Origin: Romanomermis culicivorax | Taxonomy: Eukaryota; Nematoda; Enoplea; Mermithida; Mermithidae | Direction: 5' to 3' | NCBI GenBank assembly: GCA_963922205.1 | Contig: CAWUHX010000068.1 | Coordinates: 310,001-374,000 of the forward strand | DNA length: 64,000 nucleotides | Shown: positions 12,901 to 24,900 of the stretch, in pieces | Layout of the letters: each line of letters opens with the position of its first letter | Position numbering within the stretch: the first letter of the stretch is position 1 | The notes under the pieces: generated by a model | The model's input: the letters and a program-made list of their open reading frames with translations, nothing else | The model's database searches: none | What the model was told of the DNA's origin: nothing | Translations under genes and position numbers: made by a program

Positions 12901-15900
12901 AATGTCAACTTTTTAGCGCTACTAAAGTTTTATCATATGACTCAGTGAATTCTTTTAATATGTGCAAGTTGCAAGCATTATTCAAAACGAAGATTCTTGA
13001 GCGTTAAAGATAACGAAGTAATCCGTAGACTTGACTGTACCAGGTAGGCAATGATCAAAAGTATTTAGAAAACGATTTATATCCTCAAACCATTCAAGAA
13101 AAGTACCAAAAATAATAAACCCTACGCTATCCTCAGAGATTTATTGGTGAGGAATCTGGAATTCTTTAGCATTTAAGCTTTAGAGTGTCGAGATGTTGTC
13201 TTTGGCTGCGGTTCTTTACATTCGGAACAGCTGTATTTTGACTTATCTGGATAACTTTTCTCATGAACCTTCTTACACTCTTCAAATTCTGTGTGTAAAT
13301 GTGACATATGGTGTAATTTTTCCATTGGACTAAGCTGTAATGCCAGAATTTTTTAACTCAAGGCGACATAGATTCCATTTACGGTTTAGCCGACGATCAA
13401 ATGTCCGTCGTGCCGGACATGGCTCAAAATGTGAGCGATATTGGATCTAGCGATGTTGTAAAGCGGCGAAAACGCCAAAAACGCAAAGGTCCTCTGGATG
13501 AAATGTATCCTAGCTATATTCAGGTACAGTAAAAACTACGTCAACGTGTTTCAAGTATGGTTCAAAACAGGGCCGTGCGCAGGATCTTTTCATGGGGGCG
13601 GAGTAAATTTTCTTCACTGAATAGCCACAGAAAATGTTGATTTTACGCGATACAGTGCATGCTGCCTCAATGGGGGGGCTACCGCCCCCGCCTTTCCCCT
13701 TGTGCACGGACCTGGTTCAAACTATATCAATTTGTACATACATAACTCATGATTTTTTTGTTGCACGATCCTCGGGTTATGAATCAGACTAAGCCTTATA
13801 GAAAAGTTGGGGGGGGGGTTATCATCATTATGCACATAGAGGTAGGAGAGTAAACCCTCCTACCTGAGACCCGTGACACCCCTCCTGGCCAAAAAATCGT
13901 CCAACACTACTGATTTTTTTGGAGAAAATTTCTTTGATAACTTTATGCATATTATGTATGATAAACATGCGTTAGGAGCCCTCTTTTTGTTCTTCCGCTC
14001 ACTCACCCCACCCTCCTCTCGATGAAAAAATCGAATACCAGAGTTTTTTCAGCACGAGTCTCATCAGCATTTGTACTAATGATTTGATTAGCACGATTGA
14101 AAAATAATTCTTTGTTGGTCTTAAACTAATGTGTGAGTTTGTCAATTCTAATAGCCTGCTTTTATTGTATTATCGACTCATGAAATTATTCTTGATGTTG
14201 GTGCTTTCAAAAGGAATAAGGCTGTCATCTGATTCTAATTAAATTACGTAGCTCATCCTTACATTATGCACCTGGTTAGCTAACCGACAAGTAAATATTC
14301 AGTGGTTGGTTTGACAGAAAAGCTTTTATGAATCGCTAAAGTCATGTTCTGTTTGGATAAAAGTTTACATGTTTTCATTGTATCTGGAGGAACCGCGCAT
14401 CAACTTCAATATAGGTTCTCGACTGATTTTTTCCCAAAAACGTATATTTCAGCATATGTCAGAACGTTTTTTTGCAAATTACTTCAGTAGTGTCCAAGAG
14501 GTTAGAGCCAAAGCTGATTCAGATTCAAGTTTTCGATCCACGGTCGTTTACTAAGCAAAAGTGACGAAGAGAATGAGGATTTTGGCAAAGTTGTTATCTG
14601 TAAAAATGTGTAACCATAAGTTGGTGATATCTTTTATCTAACTTTCTTCTCGAACTTTCTTAAAAAATTTGTTTTCCGTACCACCGCCTTAAAGATCCCT
14701 GCGGCGAGTATCCTCCCTCCTCGAAAATTGTTGCCGTGCATGCTTGGGTATCACCCTACCTAAAATCCTTGGAATGGGCCATTGGTTACCCGATTTGGGG
14801 AAAATGGCCTATTTAGTTGATATTTATGTGTGCCCCATACTCACACCTTTGATACTTATCTGGCTACTGTTTCGGCATATGTTTACGTACAGTATGGGAT
14901 CCCGACAATTGAGTGAACGACAATTAGGTGAATACAACTGGGTGAATGCGACAATTGTGTGAAAATAATAAAAAAGCATTAACACTTGATGGAATGTGCG
15001 AAGAATTATTCATGCACAACTTACGGTCAGAACGTTCGGCCCACCCAGATGAGTTTCCTGGCCCGAGCATGGCCCCTGACCAGGCCGAGTCAAAAATTAC
15101 TGGAATTCTTATGCATCAAGAGTTGACTTTCAACAATAGAACTTAACTCTACACAAAAAAGCAAATCATTCGGTTTAAGTTATGTTATTCAATTCAACTC
15201 TTCAATGAACTTTTCATGCACATAAGCAAAAATCAGGTTGATCAAGTAATTTTCAACAATTATAATCCCTAGGTACTAAAATTTCAAAAAACTTTTGTTT
15301 TCACTAAATCTTCTATAATTCTCGAAATCATACGATACAAATCATTGACAGTGACTGGAACAATTAATTAGCATGTCAGAGATTGAAGTGATTTTAGTTT
15401 AAAACTAATTTCAGAATTTTGGTTCTTCTTTGATGTAAACTGCAGTTTCTCTTGTTTATTTTAGGCTTTTTTACGTTTATTATGCTAATGTCTTTCATGA
15501 TTTCCACCAAATTGTCGCATCAATTAACGTAGTCACCCAATTATCTTTCACCCGATTGTCGTAGATCCGCGCAGTATATCATAAGTATTCTCAAGTACTA
15601 GGTATTTTATTGAATCCTCTATATTTACATACAGGAAGCATTTTTCGGAAATTTTGATGTCGTTAATCCGTCGTCGACTGCTCAAGAATCAGCGGCGCAT
15701 CAGGCTATTAAAAAATGTGCGCTGAAGGAACAGGTAAGAACAAGTTCTTTGCAGTCAGCACAAAAAGGTCACTTCGATTTTTTGTTCTCGTTTGATTCTG
15801 CTGCAGTTCAGTCAGATTTTTTGACTGATTGTCTCATGACAGTGAATCTTTTTTTGTGAGAGACATAGTCTTTTTGGAAAAAATTATGTAACTTTTCTGT

Positions 15901-18900
15901 TATTTTAAGGATCAAAGGAAACAGTCCTGTGCTTCTGCTTCTGCTTCTTTATCGCTTTCGAGCCAGCCGCCCGCGACTCCTGGTTTACAGCACCATCATC
16001 AGCATCCAAGTATACAACACCCAAACGTCAACTTAAACGACGAAGCTTCGTCATCATCGTCGTCGCATCATTTCAATCCAGAAACGGCATCTTTATTTGC
16101 GGCGGGCGACGGCGTTTTCGGTTCATCGTCGCACGACGATGTGACGTCGAGCGCCAATTTCTCCAACATTCTGAATATGTTAATGGATGAAGATTTGAAT
16201 ATGGATGACGTATTGGGCAGTGGCGCCAACAGCACCGGAACGACTATGATCGGACGTAAGCTGATAAATGTGAATTTTGAGCTGAATTATTGATGGAAAG
16301 ACGTAAAAGTGATATTCTCAGTGCGACTCTATAGCTGACGAATTCCAAGTTTCATACATATGTCACGATTATTATTACAGAGCTCTTCTATGTAAATGTG
16401 CTCACACCTACATTTTTTCGTTAGTTTAAATATTTTTTAAGTAAAAAGTGATTCGAATTCGAACGAAAATTCTTTTTTTAATCTTAAAATTTTGTTCTTT
16501 GCAGATTCTAAGTCCGTGGATAGTAGCACAACTAATAGCGTTGAATACGTTCAATCGCCACAAACTGTTGTTCATCAACAACAGCAGCAACAACAACCGC
16601 ATCAAACGGTGAATCCGCCTCGAGTTATAATGGTCGACTGCCCGCCTCCGGCTTACAACAATCAGAATCACCCTCAATTTTTACAACAATCAACGAACAC
16701 CAGGCCACAACATATTCAACAATTTTCGGCTGAAAATCGACCTATTCCGCAGCAACAGATGCAAAATTTTGCACCGGATTTTAATTGCCAATTACCTAGA
16801 ATGGCCGTCTCGTCTATGGTTCAACAGCAGCAGCCGCCATCGCAGTTCATGGCATCGCCGCAAGCTGTGCCGCCGACAAATTTCGCCGGAGTCAACGCCC
16901 CGCCAGCCATGATGCCTCAGCCGCCGCCTTACGGCCAACAATCGACGAATTTTGCATCGTTCGGCGCCGAATCACCGCCGGGCGATAATTCGAGCGGTAA
17001 TGGCCAAGCGACGATGATGTTAACTTCCGACGCTAAATCTTCGTTGGATAGGTGGGAATCGGACGAACCGTTAGGCGATCGGGCGACGACGGCGGCCGTT
17101 CTGTATACGAATTTGAATCACCCAGATTTGAAAATGCGGTTTCCGCTTTGGCCCGAACGTGCCAAACAGATTGGAAAACTTTGGCGGCTTTTATCGCCGG
17201 AACAAAGACAAAAGTTTGTGCTTTTGGCGCGAGAAAATAGGACGGCTAGTAGACAAACGGTTGGTAAAATAAGAAAAGTAAGTTACTATAGCACAATCAC
17301 ATACCAGCTCTAATCTTATTTTGAATTTTTATTTCGAAATAATTTAGAGAAGCAGTTTGTGATATACAGGATAATCTGAAACACGATTCACTCGAAAGTG
17401 ACACCTTACAGTTAGCAGAGAAAATCTGACATTTTGGTCTTTAGTATTATGAAGTAATGTCTCATAATGTCATACACGTTCAAATTTACAGACTGATTGC
17501 TGTAGCTTGATTCAAAATCACTAATATTTATGGATTTTTATGGACGTTTTTCAATGTCCACAAAAATGAAAAAAATGCGGCCGGAGATTCCAGTTGTGAA
17601 TGAAAGACACTCAATACAATCAATCCTAATTGAGATTTGATTTTCAAAAATTTTCAATAAATCTGTTTCTGATCAAAAAATTTAAAAAAATTTGAAAAAG
17701 AAAAAAATTTAAACAACAAATTTTCATGGAAACATTACAGGTATAAGATTGCCCAAGGAACATAAGATTGCCCAAGGAACATGCTCAGCTATAAGAACCC
17801 CGCTTCTTTGTTTATTCGCTTTTCATTGATGCCAGCACTTTTACAATAAGTTTACATCGAAATATTTAAATACTGATGATATATCCATTTTTTAGAAATG
17901 AAGTACATAGAAGTGACATGAAAACAGTAATTTACTTTGAATGGGTACAACTCATGCAAAAATAGATATGAGATTTGAAGGTTAGAAATTATAGTAGATA
18001 GGCTCTCTGATGAACAAAACTAACACTCCTGCTGAGACATGCGTATAGTTCAGTAGGTGGCAGTGTTTTTTTGCATGAGCTGTTTTGCAGGGTGCAAAAA
18101 AATCGCCAAAATAGTTTTGCACGCCCAAAAATTTTTTTGTACTATAAACAGAGGTTTTTCTGCACATGACCCATTTGCACATGTACAGACAGCAGCCAAT
18201 ATTTCATTTGTACAATTTGTATATAGCAAAAATAGGTATAAATAAGTAACCTGTGTTATTCTACGTCATGGCCGAAGACTAATAACCAAATCAGTGTAAT
18301 TTTCAAATTTTATTTATAAGTACAAACATTAAAATTGAGCAAACAAACTGAAATTTTCCAGTTTCAAGTCTAATTTACAAGCATTGTGGAACAAGTTTTC
18401 TAGAAAACTGTCCAATAGCATAATGAATTTGAATTAGATGATAAAGATGGTTAAGTCCTCTATGATGACAAGCAACGCAGCAAAATCAATTTTCCAAACA
18501 TTTATTCAAGGAATTAGATTCAAATTTTGTGTTCAAAAGTCGTAATTTTTAGAATTTTATTCTTTACAAATTTTTAAAACCAGTAACTTATTCGTTGACT
18601 CTCATGAACTTGGCCGAAAAGATATAAGTGGAAGAGTAGAAATTTCCGAAAACTACTTCCACGAAGCTTCCGAATTGATTTTACCTTAAGAAAGGAATAA
18701 TCGCTTCAAAAAGTTTAGAGACTTGACGTATTGATCTTTCTCAAAAAAATATTTCAAGGAAAAACTGTGAATCTTCATTAATTATCAAGATAATATTGAA
18801 GATTATCATTACAAACATGAGATTATACGTTTGGGATGACGGAAACTATTATACACTAAATGATAGGTGAAGTTAGACATTCTGAAAGCCGTGCCTGAGC

Positions 18901-21900
18901 TTGACAATAAATAATAATGATTATTAAAGTTATAACTGGCGCGAAGCGCCGGAAAATTTTGAGATTTAGACCTACTAAAATGCACCAAAATGCTTCTTTT
19001 CTGTATGAAAACACCAAATTTTTTTCCACATTTGATAAATATTTTTTTGCACGATGCAAAAAACCTGAAAAAAAAGTTTTGCACGAGCGGAAAAAGTTTT
19101 GCACAGTGCAAAAAAACACTGCTAGGTGGTCAAATTTTCTTAAAAATCGTGTTGGAAAAGTTGATTCAGCTGATGCAGTATAGTTTGAGCGACAGTTATT
19201 ATCATCAAAAAATCATATTGGGTGAAAAGAATCGAGCTGCGCACAACTGTTGGACTTTTAAGACTGTTCGTTTTTTCGGACCACACTGTATTTTCGAGGA
19301 ACATGAAGAAATTCCACGGTTAGTTCACAGTTGTACAGCTATCGAAAAGGTAGCCCAATTGTATGAGGGAAAATCACTGTTGTGTCCAAAAGTATGCACA
19401 AAAAGCACATTCTCATTTTCAGTGTTTTGAAGATCTGTTTAATAGTCATCTTCCGTATAAGCTTAACTATACGTGCACTATGCTCACTGGGTACTGACAG
19501 GATATGAATTTAATGTGAATGCCCCGCAAGAAGTCTACTGTTAGTCAAAATTTCAATATCATAGAAGATTATTCAAAAATATTACAACAAAATTAAAATG
19601 AATGATATCTCATGTAGTGGGCAAATTATACAAGAGATTATGCTGGTATGTGTAATCCATTTTATGTTCTCATTAGTACATATGAGGAATTTTTTTTCGC
19701 TTGTGCTCAGCTATAATTGCTTTTCATTTCTAATTCTATTTTTATATTAAAAAATTTCCGTTACTTCATCATTAGTAACGTGTTTATATTACTTATTGAA
19801 CCAGTGACAGGAGCTGTTTTATTTAGCGCAGGGTATATATTTTCTGTGTTAGAAAAATTTATTTTGTACATATTAAGTAGATCTTACAAACCAAAAAATG
19901 AGAATTTCGCCATAAGTTTACTAGCATTCCTTTTTGTAGATTACATTACTATTTGTTTGGGCAGTTTTGACCTTTTTTATGCTCTTGTAAACTAGTACCG
20001 TCTGCACATGCGAGTTCAACAATTTATCATTAATCACACATCATTAGTGAAACTTTCCGAGGCAAGAATGAATGTTAGGTGGTTTCGTGATGACTATAAT
20101 AGCAGAAAATAAATATCAGAAGTTGTTGAGATAGGAAAGACAAAATAAAAATAACATTTCTTGGCACGTGCTTCCGATTTTTTTGTCATGTTATACGAAT
20201 AATTGGAACTTCCAATGTGTTCTTTGTACCATTGAATAACATTTGAATTTCCTTGTATCATGAAAAAGTTTTTTGACATCAAACGTTATGTTTTCTTTTC
20301 TTATTTAGAATCCTAACGAAACAACACCCAGTGCTATGGAAAACGAGTCATCTTCGTCTATCGGTTGCGAAATGTTATTCAAAGTCCCTAGCGCACCATT
20401 CGCTCAACAACCGCAAATGCTGCAACAGCAGCAGCAGCAACAGGCACATTTCTCGTCACCTTTACACCATCAGCATTCACCGATTCTACAACATCCTTTC
20501 GTAGAACAGCAGGCGAATTTTGCAGCGACAGTCTTGCCGCTGCAGCAGCAAACGTCGAATTATCAACAGAGACCGTCGTCGGCTACCGCCGGTGGTGTCG
20601 CGGTCAAAATTGAAGATTTCGGCGCCGGTGGACAGCCGTTCCATGTTCATAGCAGCACTGATTTCAGGACTCAAATGCCGGAAAATGGTAGGCGTACTAA
20701 TATAGGGTATAGGCCAAAAGAGTGTATGACATAATGACATATAATGTTTTTAAGCATTATGATTAGAATATAGTTTTTTGGGTGATTTCTGTAATTTTTT
20801 CGTCTTCAATCAGTGTAAAACAAGCATTCGAGGTGGCCAAAAAATATTTGATTTTCTCTACGTATGAAAAGAAAGTGTTCTGCAAAAAAACAAACTGAAA
20901 ATCGGCTCGAAAGGAAGCTATATATTTTATACAATACTACTAGAATTACTTCCATAGCAAGTATAAAAGTCAGTTAGTTAGTCAAAATTAACGATTCAAA
21001 AGAAATTCAGCAGAAAATGTGTGTTGATGCTTTGCTTTTGAAAACAAAATGGCTTAATACTCACTGCCTCATTAGGAAAATTTTATGCACAATCTTTATT
21101 TTCTTCAGTTTTTTATTATACGGTCAAAACTGAACGAAATGTGGGGAAACAACCTTTATTAGTAGACTTTATAGGTAAACTAGAAAGAAAAATCGCCGAT
21201 TAGAATCGATAACTCTTAAAATTAATTGTTGGCAAGGTAAACTTTTGTTGTTAATTTACTTTGCTCACTATTATGCTCTTTGAGGAACTGATAAGTAGTC
21301 CTTGCTTTTCCGTAGAATTTCTCTAATGTAGTCCTTGCTTTTCCATAGAACTTCTCTAAATTTCGTTTTTTTATCCGCCACGACTAAAACATTTGTTCCT
21401 TCAGATCATCGTAACATAGACAATCTTCGGCCTTTGGCTTCAGAATTTACCCTGGGAAAAGTCAAAGTAAATTTTTCGGAAATGGCGTCTAACAAGCAAC
21501 AATCGTCGCAGTTCAGTTTTAACGATAAGCGGCGTAATTTAGATTATGAGGACGAACTTTTGGTCGAATATAGACTCGTAGCGGACGAACAAAAAGTTTT
21601 AGAGAGTCGTTTGGCCGAATTGCGGCGTCACAAAAAGGCGTTGGTTTTCAAAAGGAAACAATTGACTTTAAAAATGGCAGCCGCGGCTGAGCATAATTCG
21701 GTAATTTTTGTTTCGGTTTTTTCAGGAATAAGCTAGAAAAGATAATACATTCCGGTATTTTTTAGCTACCGGGAAAGCCCGGAAATACAAGGGACTCCTC
21801 TAAACCAGTCACTTATTGACTAACTTTTTCAAGCAACGAATTATTTGACTTCGAGAAAGTCAATTTTTCACCGCTTCGCGACGTTATACGACTCACGAAT

Positions 21901-24900
21901 GTTAGCTAAATGGATTCTTGTTTTTGAAAATGTCCTATTATGTATAATTTCAAGTTTGATATTCTTAATCTCATATTCTTACTGCTTAACCGCCATATTA
22001 TTTAACAAATATCTCATGTTCTGTTGAATAAGTTTTGAACAGGATTCAAGAATCATTCAACACTGTTGAGAAATTTTTTGGAAATGCGAAAAAAATTTAC
22101 TTTTCCGCTTTTTTGTTCTTGTGAATTGAGAAGTTGTCATTCTCGCTCGGTGCAGAGGAAAGCGTGCGGAAAAAATACCTAAATAATTTTTGACCTTTTC
22201 CGACAAGTGGCAAAAAGCATCATGCGATGTTTCTCAGCTAAGAACAACTGTATATTTAAACTTTTGAAAGCATTTTAGACCATTTCTGAGTAAAACTTGT
22301 TGCAAAAAACCGGGTTTTGTTTTTTGGTATCGTCGTACTATAGCAAACCTTAAATACATTCTGTACATACATATGTGTAATGGAAGTCAGAGATTTGAGG
22401 GTCTGACCGTATACACGACGGTGTCCAGGTCTTGGGGTGTCAGGCAACTGTTTTTTGGCCAGGGTCATCGATTCTTCAAAATTTTAAAGGGGTTTCTAAA
22501 AGGAAAAAAATTGAATTTTTCCCGAAAAAATCTGAAAAACGGTTCAAAATATAGTAATTTTTGTGTAAAAACCCGTAAAATATGTATTCATGGCGTGAAG
22601 CTCCGAAAAAATTGACGTATTCGACCAATTTCTGATCAAAAATTGGCATTTTTCAGTATTTTTCCAATCAAAAATGTGGGAACCCTATGACTACCATATG
22701 GCTAGCCATAGGTTTGGAAAACCCTGGGTAGGCCGCAGAGCACCCCATGGGGGCTATGGGGGGGTATTACTCCCGTCTTAGATTTGGAAATTCATTTACT
22801 ACCCCCATAAAAACAGCCCACTATAGCAAAAAATTTTGGTAGACCTCATCATCTCCCCAGTAGGTTAATTCGAGAAAAATTGCACAATGTGTGATTGTGA
22901 GGAATTACTCACTGCTCTTTTTGACACATTTACTGAGCAAATCATAATGGGAAAGTATGCAACTTCTGTGCTATATAGCGATTTTTAGGAAAGGATATGA
23001 GCATATTAATATATACTGCTTGTAGGAAATCATTATATATATAATTGGGAGGAGATGAAATAATGACTTATGTATATGTGATTTATCCAAAAATCGCCTC
23101 TTGGGAAGAAAAACATTATGTTCTTAAAATTCTTCCTCTTCATGCTCTCCTTTCCTTTTCCCCGCTTCTGCGTTGGGTCTTCTGTGCGCATGTGGTTACC
23201 CAAGCTGTGCCATACTTTCCTGCTATGAGTTGAGACATGAGATCTGTTGACGTGGATCAGGAGTGTTACTTGGTTTCAAACTCATAGTTCATAATGTAAT
23301 GGGATTAATAGTACTAAAGCAGCATTCAGCATCAGGACTTTCAATTGGAAGCACTGTTCCAAGCCTTAGCAGGGATGGAATAAGCCCATACTCCTGCAGA
23401 TGCTGGTTCAAATAATGTTTCCAAAGTATGTTGTGTCCGATACTCCGATTCTTGAAATGTTCAGGAATCAGTTGGCTTGACAATCTTCAAAGTGTGACGA
23501 TTCTGTACATATAATTAGTGCATTGAAGTTGCATGATTGGGAGCTGGAAAAGGGAGTTGAAATAGTAAATGTTTTTTGACTGTAAAAAACATAAAGTAGG
23601 GGCCTTATTCATTTTTGTAAGTTGTATGTGGTTAGAGTACTGCAACTCCCCCCTCCTCTGCAAAAAAGCTGGGAGCAAAAAAAAAAGGTCACGGCATATT
23701 TTAAGTACTACCCTTAAAATTTACGATTTTACCCCTAGCTAAATTTTCGACCTTGGGGACCTCTGGTAGGCCGTTACCCAATTACTAGTCATAATGGCCG
23801 ACGAGTTCTGGAGCGGGGTTTCATATAGTGCTGCCTCCAATCATGGTACCGACTTCTTTCATGGATGGGGTCATCGATTGCCCAAAAATTTCAAGGGGTC
23901 GTTCGTCGAGGGTGAAAATTTTCGATTTTTTCGTTTAAAGAGTCCGAAACTTTTTCCAATGTACATGTTGCTGAGGGCCGAAAAATTCAGACTTTTGATC
24001 GTGATTTGTTCTGAAATGACGATTTCTCATCAAAAACTTTACTTTCTCATTGTTTCATGCAATAGAATGGGGTAACTATGTATGAGTCTTGTTACGGGTC
24101 CGGGTACTCGATACTACTATAATGCAGAAATACGGTATGTTTGTTCTCAATTGATGATACAGGCTTCATAAAATCGAGATGTTTAGATTTCTGCATTTAA
24201 AATATTCTATTATTCAATTCAAAAACTTTACTCGGTATTTATATAATCTGGAGTAAGATCAGGATGAATATAAAATTAATGGTTTTTATCGAATAAATTT
24301 GTATCCACTAAAATGTTTACAGCCATTGAATTCATTCAGGTTTTCAAATAAAAAACGTATTTTTCAGAGTAGTGTTTCTTTTTCTAGCAGTCGGCGCCAG
24401 AAACATTAGCTATTGCCGATAAATTGAATCAAAGCGATTGCCGTCTGGCCGAATTGGTCGATCAAATTGCCGACGTTCAACGTTGCTTGGATCCGTTGAA
24501 AAGGCGCGCTAAAACGAACGCATCGTCGATGCGCGATTATCGCAGACGATGCGGCTATGTAACGCCGCCGCCCATGGCAACGACGACGACACCCGGTGAC
24601 GATTCTAGTAGCGCGGCCACTAGTCAATCGCCGGCTATAACATCGACGCCGACGACGTTTGGAAACAACGGCGAGCTTTCCACGCAAGCGCCGAACGATT
24701 CGCCGAAAAGAAAATGGGCGAAACGGAAGAAGAAAGGTGAGATTTAGTTTGTACACAGTATGAATACATTGAAAATGATGAAGATCCATCATTATTCATT
24801 TAAATTTTTTATTTCAAACTTGATTTTAACAGGTTAAATAATCCGGATAGATAATATCATTCTTTATAATTTTTAAAAATGTTTGCAAAAATTCAACTTT

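Larger units (their letters stand above)
11914..16255 (+). other. KMT2C exons 16-20: conserved block after PHD6 and disordered linker
   Basis: Exons: 11914-12177, 12456-12671, 13363-13523, 15635-15733 and 15910-16255. Exon 16 carries a conserved block (AIDGVLLTKSGTTSLR), equivalent to the GVWLTETGMALLR segment that follows PHD6 in mammals. Exon 18 has a basic patch (KRRKRQKRKGP) followed by YPSYIQ, and exon 19 opens EAFFGN; together they match the mammalian stretch ending YMQEAFFGK. Exon 20 is Ser/His-rich with acidic NMLMDEDLNMDD. Exon 20 contains no long Met-initiated ORF and is easy to miss, but its phase fits on both sides. Confidence 0.85.
22413..23830. repeat. Older ATGGCTAGCCAT-family repeat split by the hAT insertion
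   Basis: The left half (22413-22735) reads from a CAGGTCTTGGGG end through AATAGTAATTTTTGT-like blocks to TATGGCTAGCCATAGG and GAAAACCCTGG. The right half resumes after 23773 with ACCCAATTACTAGTCATAATG. Joined at one copy of the duplicated 8-mer, the order matches the reverse copy at 42790-43145. Boundaries are approximate. Confidence 0.65.

Noticed and set aside
407..17277. Separate Lpt-like gene ending after the HMG box
   Set aside because: The HMG exon ends at a good GTAAGT donor in phase 0 and the next exon continues in phase, with no terminal stop exon visible.
19717..19995. Hydrophobic 92-codon ORF in KMT2C intron 21
   Set aside because: It looks membrane-like, but T-rich intronic DNA readily gives Phe/Leu/Ile-rich ORFs; no splice partners or family motif were seen.
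24406..24792. 128-codon Arg-rich minus-strand ORF
   Set aside because: It overlaps KMT2C exon 24 antisense; the composition comes from CG-rich codons of the real exon.
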